A DNA stretch of 64,000 nucleotides from Christiangramia lutea (GCF_022489035.1 NZ_JAKVTV010000002.1:310001-374000); one strand, 5' to 3'. Shown: positions 17,520-27,752, counted from the first letter of the stretch. Notes: a model not told the origin generated them from the letters alone. A program made the numbers and translations.

Positions 17520-18365
17520 TTAATTTTCAACTACGGCTGCATCACCTTCCAGCATCGCGAAGAATTTATCCAGGTTAGGGATAATTACGATTCTGGTTCT
17601 ACGGTTTTTAGCCATATTTTCTTTGTTGGTATTTTCTACCAATGGTTGGTAACTACTTCTTCCGGCAGCAATAAGCTTGGATGGTTCAACATCATATTTG
17701 TCCTGAAGTAATCTTACAATAGAAGTTGCTCTTCTAACACTAAGATCCCAATTATCCTTAAGATATGAATCCTTAACCATTGTACGGTCATCAGTATGTC
17801 CTTCGATCATTACCTCCATGGCAGGCTCACTATTGATCACCTCTGCAAGTTTTTTAAGTAGTGGTTGTGCTTCGTTAGTTACTCTATAACTACCGGTTCC
17901 AAAAAGTAATTTATCAGATACATTGATCATAACCACAGTTTCATCTACGCTAATATCAATATCATCCTCATCTGCACCTTCTGAAATGTTCTGTTTTAGA
18001 TTATACGAAACCGCCAGGTTAATTGAATCTTCCAGAGTTTTTGCTCCCTGAACTTTTTCAGGATCCATTTTAGCGATTGTGCTACGCATTCTGTCCTTAG
18101 TATTCTTAGACATCACCGTTAGATCATTCATCTCCATCATACCTTCATTCTCGGTTCTTAGAGAATTGATCTTGGCGTTATATTCTGCTACTCTCTTTTC
18201 GATTGCAGCATATTTATCTTCAATCTCTTCTTTTTCAACTCTAGTTTTCTGTAATGTACTTCTGGTGTCATTTAACTCTCCTTCCAGTGCTACATATTTC
18301 TTTTTAGAAACACAAGAGGTTAGCATGGTAGCTGCCAATACTGTTACAGTTATTACTCTTTTCAT
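17520..18365 (-). CDS. OmpA-family lipoprotein with coiled-coil linker
   Basis: The 281-residue protein has a lipobox LTSC (Cys about residue 18) and a long coiled coil (about 25-95, KYVALEGELNDTRSTLQKTRVEKEEIEDKY). A C-terminal OmpA/MotB domain follows (about 145-265) with the peptidoglycan-binding motif MIEGHTDDRT, the DLSVRRATSIVRLL helix and the closing KNRRTRIVI. It should be anchored in the outer membrane and hold peptidoglycan non-covalently. It is a single-gene unit ending in a terminator shared with gntP. A 399-base gap separates it from tamB. Confidence 0.92.
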   Translation of the reverse strand: MKRVITVTVLAATMLTSCVSKKKYVALEGELNDTRSTLQKTRVEKEEIEDKYAAIEKRVAEYNAKINSLRTENEGMMEMNDLTVMSKNTKDRMRSTIAKMDPEKVQGAKTLEDSINLAVSYNLKQNISEGADEDDIDISVDETVVMINVSDKLLFGTGSYRVTNEAQPLLKKLAEVINSEPAMEVMIEGHTDDRTMVKDSYLKDNWDLSVRRATSIVRLLQDKYDVEPSKLIAAGRSSYQPLVENTNKENMAKNRRTRIVIIPNLDKFFAMLEGDAAVVEN

Positions 18366-18764
18366 AAATCGGATTTTTAAAGTTTATGTTTGATTATTTA
18401 GTTTTCTAATCGACTATTAAAAAGCGATTATAGTGCCATCTCACCAGGATATTGCTCAATATTGGCTCTCTGCGGTCAGGTTTTTAATTAAAAAAATGGG
18501 TTTTAAAGCTTTAATAGCAGGGAATTAGCCTGGTTTTTTGTAAAAAAAATCCTTATAAAAGTTGAAAATATTCTTTTAGAGATTGCCAGGTTGATTTGCT
18601 AAAAACTGTGGAATTTGAACCGAATTGTGTAAAATTAATCCACACTTTTTTGTTGCTGGAACATGAAAAGTATCCCTTCAAAAGCCTTGGTAGCGCCTAT
18701 TTTAACACAAGATTACCAGAAATATATCTTATTGATTTCGTGATATAGTTGGTAAACAATAACT
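18366..18764. other. 399-base divergent intergenic region before tamB
   Basis: This A/T-rich region separates the OmpA gene from tamB. I find no credible coding frame, tRNA or strong terminator in it. It must contain the OmpA promoter on the minus strand. On the plus strand its last bases belong to a TAACTTTG element that runs into the tamB start. Confidence 0.5.
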
Positions 18765-18767
18765 TTG
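18760..18767 (+). promoter_or_regulatory. Putative -7 element TAACTTTG overlapping the tamB start
   Basis: The octamer fits TAnnTTTG exactly, but its last three bases are the TTG that opens the longest tamB frame. If it is used as a promoter, transcription would begin downstream of that TTG, and translation would have to start at the in-frame TTG at 18789. The nearest upstream TTG is 25 bases away, longer than usual. Confidence 0.3.
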
Positions 18768-21700
18768 AGAAATCCAAAATCAGCTTCATTGGCGAAGAAT
18801 AAGCAAATACTTTTTAAGGCCTTAAAAATTCTGGGTAAGATATTCCTGGGAATCCTTATTTTTCTCCTTCTCGTAATCTTATTTGTTCGTAGTCCCTGGG
18901 GGCAGGGAATCATTAAGGACAAGTTTATCTCATCTATCGAAAAGAAAACCGGTGGCGAAATAGAACTTGAAAAACTATTCATCACTTTTGATGGAGATAT
19001 TGAAATAAATGAACTTTATATAGAAACCCCGGAAGGAGATTCTCTGGCATACGCTAAAAGGCTCTCTGCCAATATTGGATTGTGGGCGCTTATCAAAGGA
19101 AACAGTTTCGATCTTAACCAACTTGAGGCAGATGATCTACGGGCTAGGATAATCAGAAAAGATAGTATCAACGGTTTTAATTTTGGGTTTCTTACCAGGG
19201 CCTATGCCTCAGACACTACTCAAACTCAAACTCCTGCCGATACAACTACGGCGCCAATGGGATTTAATATTGGAGATATTAATCTTGAAAAAATCGATAT
19301 ACTTTATAAGGATCAGGTTAGTGGAATAGATTCAAAAATAAAATTCGGCCTGTTAGAATTGGAATTTGAAGAAACCAACCTGGAAAATATGATCTTCAGG
19401 ACTCAGGATGCAATTCTTAGTGATGCTGAAATAGATTACGAGCAAACCAAACCTTTTCCTGAAAGCGATGCAGAACCAGCTCCCATGCCCGTAATTGAAA
19501 TTCAGAATCTTGAATTTTCTAATGTTTCCGGAAGCTATGCATCTGTTCCCGATTCAATATCTACAAATGTTCAGGTCTACAAGCTAAAACTGGATAATAC
19601 AAAATTTGACCTCAAACAAAATTCGATCTTTAGTAATTCTATTGAGGTTCAGAATTCTAAATTTGGATTAGCCTTAATCCAAAAAGCAAATACTTCTCAA
19701 GTACAGGAAAAACAATCTCAGAATTTTGAATGGCCAGATTTTAATATTGAGATCGCCAAAATTGACCTCGAGAACAATTCGATTAATTATAAAGTAAATG
19801 ATGAAACCGTTAGAAAAGGGACTTTCAATCCTAATGCGGTCAAATTGGATAGTCTTATTTTCAAAGCAAGCAATATAGCTTATGAGCCTGGGAATGTAAA
19901 TTCAGAAATCAATGAGTTGAAATTCCAGGAGGCTTCTGGAATTGAGATCAATAATTTCAATTTTAAGGCACAAATAAATGAAGAGGCAATTAGAGTTGCA
20001 GATCTTGAGGCCGGAGTAAATAATAATAGACTTTCGGGCAGGGTAGAAATGACTTACTCGAGTTTGAATGAATTTATTCAGAATCCAGGAACCGCAGGGT
20101 TGAACATTAATATAGATCAACTAAGGCTGAGTATTAAAGATATATTTCGTTTTCAACCTGAACTGGAGGAAAATGAATATTTAAAGGCATTGGCAGCATC
20201 ACCGGTTCGGGGAAATCTCAATGCTACCGGTACAGTTAACGATATCAACCTTAGTTCACTTGCCCTTTCCTGGAGCGATTCCCAGATTTCTGGAAATGGA
20301 TACATCCGGAATAGTCAGGATCCTGAAAACTTGAAATTTAACCTTCCACAGGTCAGGGTGAGCTCAAAACGAAGTGATATTTTGAAATTTGTAGCCGAAG
20401 AAGACCTGGGTATGAGTCTACCGGAAGAATTTGTTCTAGCCGGAAGTTTTTCCGGCGATGCCAATGCTATAAATACGAATTCACTTCTTCAAACCACTTC
20501 GGGCAATATTGAAATTGAGGGAGAATTCCAGTCTGGAGAGCAGATTGCTTTCGATACGGAGATCAAAGGAGATAGTATTGCTCTGGGAAAATTACTTCAA
20601 AACGAAGCTCTTGGAAACATCAGTTTAAAACTAAAGGCTTCAGGTGAAGGAAAAACGATGAATGACCTTGATGCAGAGCTCGAAACTGTAATTTCTTCTT
20701 TTGATTATAACGGCTATGAATTCAGAGAAATTCAGATAACAGGTGACCTTGAGAACGGTAAGGGACCAGTTACGCTCGATTATAAAGACAATAACCTTAA
20801 TATGACTTCGGAAACCAGGGTGCAACTGGATTCAGTCTCACCAAAATTCGATGTTAACCTGAATATTAAAGGAGCTAACCTGGAAGCCCTTGGAATAACC
20901 AAGAAAGAGATCAAAACAGGTTTTGTATTAAATGGTTGGTATGAAGGAAATGCTGAAGGTTATGAATTAGAGGCAGAGATCATCGATGGGGTAGCGGTTT
21001 ACAACAATCAAACATATTTACTAGGAAGCCTGGACGCTTCAGCCTTTGTCAGGGAAGACACTACTTCGGTAAAAATTAAGAACAGGATCCTAGACCTGGA
21101 TTTGCAGTCTAACGCCAGTCCGGTTGCTTTTTCCAACGCCATCAACAGGCATTTTAAAAGGTATATCACCGAAGGTTTTACTGAAGACAGCTTGGTAAAT
21201 CCAGTTAATCTTAAACTGGATGTCAGAATAAGTCAGTCTCCCATACTTAATGAAGTTTTCCTGGTAAATCTGGAGGAACTGGACACTATAGATGTAAATG
21301 TTGATTTTCAGGAAGCGGAACGAAAAATGGATGCATCGGTATCTATTCCATTCGTAAATTATTACAATAGTAAGATCGATAGTTTAAAGCTTGAAATGCG
21401 CTCAGATCCAAAAAATCTGAATTTCAATTTTGCCTTTAATGAATTGAATTCGGGGCCTCTGGCTATTAAAGAAACAGTTATAAAAGGTGAAGTGCTGGAC
21501 CGCAAACTAAACCTTGATTTTTCTTCGACCAATGAAGATACTTTGCTGGTTCACGTAAACTCTGAATTAAATTTCCAGGGAGACACCCTCAAGTATCACA
21601 TTAATCAAAAGGATCTTATTCTCAACAAAAAGGCCTGGGAAGTCGATGAGAATAATACTGTAAGTTATGCTACAAACTATATTGATTTTCAGGATTTTCG

Positions 21701-23780
21701 AATATACCGCAATAATCAGGAATTAAAGCTTACCAATGATGAACCAGGGGTCGAAAAGGAGCATTTGGGGCTTAGCTTTAAAAATTTCAAACTGGAAGCT
21801 TTATTAAACTATCTGAATCCTGAGAACCAACTCGCATCAGGCGAACTGCAGGGTAAATTTATATACGAAGAACCTTTCGGTGAAACCGGATTACTGGCAG
21901 ATATGGAAATTAATCAGTTTAAAATACTGGACGTAGATCTGAATACATTAAGTCTGAAGGGAGAATCTGCAGGTTTCAGTACTTACGATTTCGATATGGC
22001 AGTAAAAGGAGGCGAGGTAGATCTGGACCTAACAGGTTCGTATACTGCAGCAGAACCTTCTGCGCAACTAGATCTTGAACTGGCTCTGAACCAAGTGGAA
22101 ATGACGGCTCTGGAAGGTTTTTCGAGGGGTGAGATTAAGAATGGAAGTGGTAGTTTTTCTGGTAATTTCAGGTTGAATGGCACCTTGTTGGAACCGGAAT
22201 ATAGCGGGAATTTACAATTTGATAATGCTGGTTTTAATATTGCGATACTGGATGCCGGTTTTGTTTTACCTAATGAAAATTTGAGACTCGATAATCAGGG
22301 GGTCTATTTTGAAAATTTCAATATTAACGATGCAGAGAATAATTCTATAATAGTGAATGGAGAGGTGACGACCGTAGATCTTTTAAACCCAGGTTTCAAC
22401 CTCGATGTGCAGGCTCAGGATTTCAGGCTTTTAAATTCTGAGGAAGAAGACAATGAATTGTTCTATGGGACTGCGGTTGTAGATGTGGATGCTCAGATTA
22501 AAGGCGATCTTAATTTACCCGAGGTGGATATGAACCTGGATATTAAAGAACGTACAGATTTCACCTATGTGGTTCCCAAGGCCAGTCTTCAGATAAATGA
22601 ACGTGATGGAGTGGTGATCTTTGTTAATAAGGAGAATCCGGATGCAATTCTATCTCAGACCGAAGAAGAATCTTATGTGGTTTCGGGTTATGATATTTTT
22701 ACCAGGATTTCTGTAAATGAAGATGCAAAATTTAACGTGATAATAAATCCTGACACGGGTGATAAATTCCAGGTTCAGGGGGAAGGAGACCTGCTTTTTA
22801 ATATGTATCCTAATGGACGTACAGCCTTAACTGGTGTCTATGAGATCAATGATGGATTTTATGAAATGAGCCTTTATAACCTGGTAAAGCGTAGATTTGA
22901 TATCGCTAATGGCAGCAGGGTTTCCTGGGCTGGAGATCCTTTTGATGCACAACTAGATGTTACCGCGATTTACAGAGTGGAGACTTCAGCATCTTCACTC
23001 ATGGCCTCTCAAACCTCAAGTACAGATAATAATGATATGGATGCATACAGGCAAAAATTGCCATTTCTGGTTTATCTTAATATAGACGGGGAACTTATGT
23101 CGCCAAAGATAACTTTTGGGCTGGATATGCCAGAGGAGGAGCAGGGCGTTGCTGGGGGAGAAATCTTTGGTAGAGTACAACAGCTAAATAACCAGGAACA
23201 GGAACTTAACAAACAGGTATTCTCATTATTAGTACTTAACAGGTTCTTTCCAGATTCTGGAAGTGATGGAAGTAGTGGAGGAACCCTGGCAGTGGCGAGG
23301 GATAATCTGAATTCTGCTTTATCAGATCAGTTGAATATGCTTTCGAGTAAAATACTTGGAGAAAGTGGGGTTCAGTTAAATTTTGAGGTAGATAGTTTTA
23401 CAGATTACCAGGGGGAGAATCCTGAGGATCGTACACAGCTAGGGATTAATGCCCAAAAAGCTTTTCTTGAGGACCGCTTGGTAGTAGAAGTTGGTAGCGA
23501 AGTAGATATTCAGGGTGGAAATGAAGCAGGGCAGGCTAACAGCCCTTTAATTGGTAATGTTAGTATATCTTATCTTTTGAATAAAAGTGGTATGTGGAGG
23601 ATTAAAGGATTTAGTAAGACCCAGTATGAGAATGTGGTTGACGGGCAGTTAGTTGTTAGCGGAATAGCACTAATCTTTACCAAGGAATTTAATAAGTTCA
23701 AGAATATGTTCGAAAAGGCGGTAATGGAAAATGTAAAGGATGAAGAGGCCGAAAAAGACAAGAAGAAAGATGAAAAGTAG
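18765..23780 (+). CDS. tamB: TamB-like translocation/assembly protein
   Basis: The 1671-residue protein has a cytosolic N-terminus, one membrane anchor (about 27-47, ILGKIFLGILIFLLLVILFV) and a very long periplasmic part of repeated amphipathic beta strands, as in AsmA/TamB lipid-transfer grooves. The final 450 residues form the conserved TamB domain (INDGFYEMSLYNLVKRRFDI, SWAGDPFDAQLDVTAIYRV, KTQYENVVDGQLVVSGIALIFTKEF). Such proteins bridge the inner and outer membranes and move phospholipids or assist outer-membrane assembly. The start is TTG at 18765 or 18789; no ATG exists near the N-terminus. The stop overlaps the next start by 11 bases, coupling it to a lipidated TamA/BamA-like barrel protein. 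Confidence 0.93.
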   Translation: MRNPKSASLAKNKQILFKALKILGKIFLGILIFLLLVILFVRSPWGQGIIKDKFISSIEKKTGGEIELEKLFITFDGDIEINELYIETPEGDSLAYAKRLSANIGLWALIKGNSFDLNQLEADDLRARIIRKDSINGFNFGFLTRAYASDTTQTQTPADTTTAPMGFNIGDINLEKIDILYKDQVSGIDSKIKFGLLELEFEETNLENMIFRTQDAILSDAEIDYEQTKPFPESDAEPAPMPVIEIQNLEFSNVSGSYASVPDSISTNVQVYKLKLDNTKFDLKQNSIFSNSIEVQNSKFGLALIQKANTSQVQEKQSQNFEWPDFNIEIAKIDLENNSINYKVNDETVRKGTFNPNAVKLDSLIFKASNIAYEPGNVNSEINELKFQEASGIEINNFNFKAQINEEAIRVADLEAGVNNNRLSGRVEMTYSSLNEFIQNPGTAGLNINIDQLRLSIKDIFRFQPELEENEYLKALAASPVRGNLNATGTVNDINLSSLALSWSDSQISGNGYIRNSQDPENLKFNLPQVRVSSKRSDILKFVAEEDLGMSLPEEFVLAGSFSGDANAINTNSLLQTTSGNIEIEGEFQSGEQIAFDTEIKGDSIALGKLLQNEALGNISLKLKASGEGKTMNDLDAELETVISSFDYNGYEFREIQITGDLENGKGPVTLDYKDNNLNMTSETRVQLDSVSPKFDVNLNIKGANLEALGITKKEIKTGFVLNGWYEGNAEGYELEAEIIDGVAVYNNQTYLLGSLDASAFVREDTTSVKIKNRILDLDLQSNASPVAFSNAINRHFKRYITEGFTEDSLVNPVNLKLDVRISQSPILNEVFLVNLEELDTIDVNVDFQEAERKMDASVSIPFVNYYNSKIDSLKLEMRSDPKNLNFNFAFNELNSGPLAIKETVIKGEVLDRKLNLDFSSTNEDTLLVHVNSELNFQGDTLKYHINQKDLILNKKAWEVDENNTVSYATNYIDFQDFRIYRNNQELKLTNDEPGVEKEHLGLSFKNFKLEALLNYLNPENQLASGELQGKFIYEEPFGETGLLADMEINQFKILDVDLNTLSLKGESAGFSTYDFDMAVKGGEVDLDLTGSYTAAEPSAQLDLELALNQVEMTALEGFSRGEIKNGSGSFSGNFRLNGTLLEPEYSGNLQFDNAGFNIAILDAGFVLPNENLRLDNQGVYFENFNINDAENNSIIVNGEVTTVDLLNPGFNLDVQAQDFRLLNSEEEDNELFYGTAVVDVDAQIKGDLNLPEVDMNLDIKERTDFTYVVPKASLQINERDGVVIFVNKENPDAILSQTEEESYVVSGYDIFTRISVNEDAKFNVIINPDTGDKFQVQGEGDLLFNMYPNGRTALTGVYEINDGFYEMSLYNLVKRRFDIANGSRVSWAGDPFDAQLDVTAIYRVETSASSLMASQTSSTDNNDMDAYRQKLPFLVYLNIDGELMSPKITFGLDMPEEEQGVAGGEIFGRVQQLNNQEQELNKQVFSLLVLNRFFPDSGSDGSSGGTLAVARDNLNSALSDQLNMLSSKILGESGVQLNFEVDSFTDYQGENPEDRTQLGINAQKAFLEDRLVVEVGSEVDIQGGNEAGQANSPLIGNVSISYLLNKSGMWRIKGFSKTQYENVVDGQLVVSGIALIFTKEFNKFKNMFEKAVMENVKDEEAEKDKKKDEK

Positions 23781-26109
23781 ATTTATATATATTCTATTTG
23801 CTTTTATAAGCCTTATCCAGGCCTGTAGTGTGGAGAAATTCATTCCAGAAGATGAATTTCTTTACACTGGTTCAGAGATCCAGATAGAATCAGATTCAAC
23901 CATTACCGATAAAACTCAGCTAAAAACAGAACTCAATAAAGTAATAAAACCAGATCCAAATTCAAAGTTTTTAGGGATGAGGCCTGGTTTATATTTCTAC
24001 TATAAGGCCCAAAGAGAAAAACCTGGTTTTATTAATAAATTCTTGAATAATAAAATAGGAGAGGAGCCGGTTTATTTGTCTGATATTGACCTTTCAGGAA
24101 CCGAAGATCTTTTGCTCAACCGGTTGGAGAACAGAGGTTTCTTTTACAGCAGAGTTGCATCAGATTCTAAAAAGGATGAGGAAGCGAAAACGGCCACTAC
24201 CTCTTTCGAGCTTATGCTACCCGAGCCATACAGAATGGAAACCTATCAGCTAGACTCAGATTCCCTCATAATTTTTCAGGAGGTCGCTAAAAACATGGAT
24301 GAAACATTACTTGAAAAAGGAATGCGCTTTGACCTCCCAGAACTAAAAGACGAGCGAGAACGTATAGATTCGCACTTGAAAAGAGATGGTTATTATAATT
24401 TCAATCCCGGGTTTCTGCTTTTTGAGGCAGATACCAATCAATATTCTCAGAAAAAATTTGATCTTTTCCTTAGGCTGAAGAAAGATGTACCTCCTAAATC
24501 TGTGATCCCATATAAAATATCGAATGTAAATGTATACCCAAACTACAATATAGATGAGGATTCCCTAACCAGGAATTTCGAGCGTTGTGGAAATAAAAAT
24601 TACCTTCAGGACGAACTTTTCTTTAAGCCTAAATATCTCGATCCTTATATCTTAATCGAAACCGGTGAACTATATGATCCTGAAAAGTCAAGGAATACCA
24701 GCAGAAGACTTGGAACAATTGGGGTCTACAAATTTGTGAATATAAGGTATGATGAAGTAGATAGCCTGGCCACCGATAGTATTGGGTTGCTTGAAGCCAA
24801 CATATTTTTGTCACCCTTAAAGAAAAGAGCAATTAGAGCAGAACTACAGGCACTTACTAAATCAAATAGTTTTGCCGGACCCAACCTGGCATTGACTTTC
24901 TCCAACCGAAATCTTTTTCAAGGGGGAGAGATTCTGAATATATCTGCAAACCTTGGATATGAAGTCCAGCTTGGCTCTGGTAACAATGCCGGTAGAAACT
25001 CTCTTCAGTTAGGAATCTCCAACGACCTGATAATACCCAGGCTATTATTTCCTTTAAAGTTTAATACCAACTTTTTCAAATATGATATCCCTAAGACAAA
25101 GATAAGCCTGGGAGCAGATTATTTAAGAAGGAGCCAGTTATTTACCCTGGCTTCCATCAATTCGTCATTTGGGTATTTCTGGAATGCCAACCGATATGTG
25201 ACCCACGAATTTAATCCTATAAACCTGAATTACGTTAGCCTAACCGATGTTACCGAGGAATTCCAGGATATACTTGATGAAAACCCTTTTCTGGAAAGCA
25301 GTTTTGAACAGGAATTCATCGCCGGGCTTACTTACGGTTTTACCTACAACGGCCTTATAGATTCGCAAAAGCAACATGCATTTTACTTTCATGCCAATTA
25401 TGATATGGCCGGGAATGTTATGAGTTTATTCGGAAAGGAAGGAGATGAAGGGAAAAAAGAGATCCTGGGATTGGAATATGCCCAGTATGCCAAACTAGAT
25501 TTTGATTTTAGTTACCACTTAAGGTTAGGTAATCAACAAGTGATCGCAACCCGTTTATTTGCAGGTTATGGTCTTCCTTATGGGAATTCAGATGTACTGC
25601 CTTATAGCAAACAGTATTTTTCGGGTGGGCCTTATAGTATAAGAGCATTTAGAACCCGATCATTAGGTCCGGGGACTTTTGATCCTACAGCACCAAACCT
25701 GGTGACAGACGATTCTGGAAACCCTGATGACCCAGAAGACGATCCTAATGATATTGGATACAGGGATCAAACCGGGAATATTCGTCTTGAAGCCAATATG
25801 GAATATAGATTTCCTATCGTTACCTATTTAAATGGAGCTTTCTTCGTAGATGCTGGTAATATATGGACCTCTGAAGAACAGCCTGAAACTACCAATTTAG
25901 AAGGTGATGGCTCTGGAAAATTCACCTCAGATTTTATGCGGCAGTTGGGGATTGGTACCGGTGTTGGTTTAAGGATCGATATCCAGAGTTTCGTAATTAG
26001 GTTCGACCTGGCATTTCCATTACACGATCCAAGACAACCGGCAGGGGATAGATGGGTAAACGATTTTGGAAACCCGGTCTTTAATTTCGCGATTGGATAT
26101 CCTTTTTAA
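23770..26109 (+). CDS. tamL: TamL: lipidated TamA/BamA-like outer-membrane barrel protein
   Basis: The 779-residue protein begins with a lipoprotein signal ending IQAC (Cys near 20), followed by POTRA-like repeats (about 25-380) and a C-terminal 16-strand barrel. The barrel contains GGPYSIRAFRTRSLGPGTF (the BamA-superfamily R-G-F/Y-like loop) and ends in an aromatic residue, FAIGYPF. Lipidation of a TamA-like protein is a known Bacteroidota variant called TamL. The ATG at 23770 is chosen because it gives a proper signal peptide; a frame from 23740 would add a basic tail. It overlaps tamB by 11 bases, so the two form a TamB-TamL pair. The stop overlaps that of the convergent upp gene. Confidence 0.9.
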   Translation: MKSRFIYILFAFISLIQACSVEKFIPEDEFLYTGSEIQIESDSTITDKTQLKTELNKVIKPDPNSKFLGMRPGLYFYYKAQREKPGFINKFLNNKIGEEPVYLSDIDLSGTEDLLLNRLENRGFFYSRVASDSKKDEEAKTATTSFELMLPEPYRMETYQLDSDSLIIFQEVAKNMDETLLEKGMRFDLPELKDERERIDSHLKRDGYYNFNPGFLLFEADTNQYSQKKFDLFLRLKKDVPPKSVIPYKISNVNVYPNYNIDEDSLTRNFERCGNKNYLQDELFFKPKYLDPYILIETGELYDPEKSRNTSRRLGTIGVYKFVNIRYDEVDSLATDSIGLLEANIFLSPLKKRAIRAELQALTKSNSFAGPNLALTFSNRNLFQGGEILNISANLGYEVQLGSGNNAGRNSLQLGISNDLIIPRLLFPLKFNTNFFKYDIPKTKISLGADYLRRSQLFTLASINSSFGYFWNANRYVTHEFNPINLNYVSLTDVTEEFQDILDENPFLESSFEQEFIAGLTYGFTYNGLIDSQKQHAFYFHANYDMAGNVMSLFGKEGDEGKKEILGLEYAQYAKLDFDFSYHLRLGNQQVIATRLFAGYGLPYGNSDVLPYSKQYFSGGPYSIRAFRTRSLGPGTFDPTAPNLVTDDSGNPDDPEDDPNDIGYRDQTGNIRLEANMEYRFPIVTYLNGAFFVDAGNIWTSEEQPETTNLEGDGSGKFTSDFMRQLGIGTGVGLRIDIQSFVIRFDLAFPLHDPRQPAGDRWVNDFGNPVFNFAIGYPF

Positions 26110-26765
26110 TGCTGAAGTTTATTTCCGTAGCATAGATCCCCGGCGTCCCCGAGACCAGGAACTATATACCCGTTCTTATCTAATTCATGATCTATGGTAG
26201 AGATCCATAGTTTCGAATCTTTGGGAAAAACAGTTTTAAGATATTCCACACCTTCGTCTGAGCCAATCACCGAAACCAGATGAATTTTTTCTGGAGTCCC
26301 CATGGGTTCAAGAGCTTTCAGGACGTTGCTAAAAGACCTTCCTGTCGCGAGCATTGGATCGGCCAGGATAAGGGTTTTTCCTTCTAAAGATGGAGAGGCG
26401 AGGTACTCTACAAGTATCTCAAAATTCTCGTCATTATCTGGATGGTGTCTATAGGCCGAAATAAATGAATTCTCTGCATCATCAAAATAGTTCAAAATTC
26501 CCTGGTGAAGGGGTAAACCTGCACGAAGTATAGAACAGATCACGAGTTCATTTTTTGGAAGATAAACGTGGGATTTCCCAAGAGGGGTTGTGATTTCCTT
26601 CTTTTCGTATTCAAGTTCTTTACTCAGTTCATAAGCCATGATCTCACCAAGCCTTTCTATATTCCTTCTAAACCGCATCCTGTCACTTTGAATGCTGGTA
26701 TCTCTTAATTGAGAAATGAACTGGTTTGCGACAGAATTTGTTTCTGATATTTCCTGGACTTCCAT
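26106..26765 (-). CDS. upp: Uracil phosphoribosyltransferase
   Basis: The 219-residue enzyme has the PRPP-binding loop LILADPMLATGRS (132-144) and the uracil-site signature YIVPGLGDAGDLCYG close to the C-terminus. It also has the N-terminal motif SILRAGLPLHQGIL. It salvages uracil to UMP in the cytoplasm. The length and motif order are normal. Its stop shares four bases with the convergent tamL stop. A TAAATTTG -7-like element lies 22 bases before its ATG. Confidence 0.96.
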   Translation of the reverse strand: MEVQEISETNSVANQFISQLRDTSIQSDRMRFRRNIERLGEIMAYELSKELEYEKKEITTPLGKSHVYLPKNELVICSILRAGLPLHQGILNYFDDAENSFISAYRHHPDNDENFEILVEYLASPSLEGKTLILADPMLATGRSFSNVLKALEPMGTPEKIHLVSVIGSDEGVEYLKTVFPKDSKLWISTIDHELDKNGYIVPGLGDAGDLCYGNKLQH

Positions 26766-26787
26766 ACGAACAATAAATTTAAAGAAT

Positions 26788-26795
26788 CAAATTTA
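26788..26795 (-). promoter_or_regulatory. Putative -7 element TAAATTTG for upp
   Basis: On the minus strand this octamer matches TAnnTTTG and lies 22 bases ahead of the upp ATG, a normal position for a short leader. No clear -33 TTG is seen at the usual distance. Confidence 0.35.
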
Positions 26796-26944
26796 CACTT
26801 TTCATTACAGAAATAAATAGGTTCTCCTCAGTACATTTCACATTATAAATATGTCTTTTACAGGCCAATACTTCGTTAAAGGAATTCCAAAATTTTAAAA
26901 ATATTAGTGTAAATTTATGAGTCAATCACCTTAATATCAGTCTT

Positions 26945-27325
26945 ATGCTTAAAAATTGTGACGCATTCTCCACCTATTCTACCAATGATATGAGCCAAAC
27001 CAAAGAATTCTATGGACAGGTGCTGGGCCTTCCATATAAAGAAAACAATATGGGGATACTGGAATTAGACCCGGAACATTGTTCGGTATTAATTTATCCG
27101 AAGCCAGACCATAAACCTGCAGAATTCACGGTACTTAACTTTTACGTTTCAGATATTGAACGGCAGGTGGATGAGCTAGCTGAAAAGGGTGTAGCATTTG
27201 AAAGTTATGAAGGAAAAATAAGGACAGATAGTAAGGGAATACACCGAGGGCCAGACTCCCCGGCAATAGCCTGGTTTAAAGACCCTGCAGGAAATATACT
27301 TTCACTGTTAGAACAAAAAAATTAG
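26945..27325 (+). CDS. VOC-family (glyoxalase/bleomycin-resistance fold) protein
   Basis: The 126-residue protein shows the paired beta-alpha-beta-beta-beta modules of the VOC fold: DAFSTYSTNDMSQTKEFYGQVLGLPYKENN in the first half and LNFYVSDIERQVDELAEKGVAF with a closing AWFKDPAGNILSLLEQ in the second. The last motif contains the usual DPxGN metal-side turn. VOC proteins include lyases, dioxygenases and drug-binding proteins, and nothing here decides the activity. It is followed four bases later by an NTF2-like gene, so they are probably co-transcribed. Confidence 0.88.
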   Translation: MLKNCDAFSTYSTNDMSQTKEFYGQVLGLPYKENNMGILELDPEHCSVLIYPKPDHKPAEFTVLNFYVSDIERQVDELAEKGVAFESYEGKIRTDSKGIHRGPDSPAIAWFKDPAGNILSLLEQKN

Positions 27326-27329
27326 GATC

Positions 27330-27701
27330 ATGAAGGACAGGGAAAAACTATTGAAGCAACTAAATGATGCATTTGCAAATTGTGATACGGTATTTCTCAA
27401 TAACAGTGTTACCGATGATATTATCTGGGAAATTGTAGGAGAAAAGAAGATTGCCGGAAGAAAGGATTTTGAAAATTCCCTGGATAGAATGAGCCATGGC
27501 GGTCCTACGAAAATTATTGTAAATGAAATTCTTTCGTCGGGAAACAGAAGCGTTGTGGAAGGTATTGTAGAGTTTTTTGTTGAACCTGGTAAAAAGAGAA
27601 AATATGCTTTCTGTGATGTATATATCTTTTCTGAAACAGAAGAGAATAAATTCAACGAATTAAGAACCTATGTTGCACAGCTGAAACATAAGAAAAAATA
27701 G
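27330..27701 (+). CDS. NTF2-like / SnoaL-like small protein
   Basis: The 123-residue protein has the NTF2-like pattern: an N-terminal helix (REKLLKQLNDAFANCD), then TDDIIWEIVGEKKIAGRKDFENSL, then three long strands (TKIIVNEILSSGNRSVVEGIVEFF, RKYAFCDVYIFSE). The conserved I-W-E-I-V-G and G-R-x-x-F segments are typical of SnoaL-like pocket proteins. It probably binds a small ligand, but no catalytic set can be named. It is four bases downstream of the VOC gene, with no terminator between. Confidence 0.82.
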   Translation: MKDREKLLKQLNDAFANCDTVFLNNSVTDDIIWEIVGEKKIAGRKDFENSLDRMSHGGPTKIIVNEILSSGNRSVVEGIVEFFVEPGKKRKYAFCDVYIFSETEENKFNELRTYVAQLKHKKK

Positions 27702-27752
27702 GGATCCTAAGCAGTTGTAAATTATAATTACGAATATTTAAAAACATTAATT

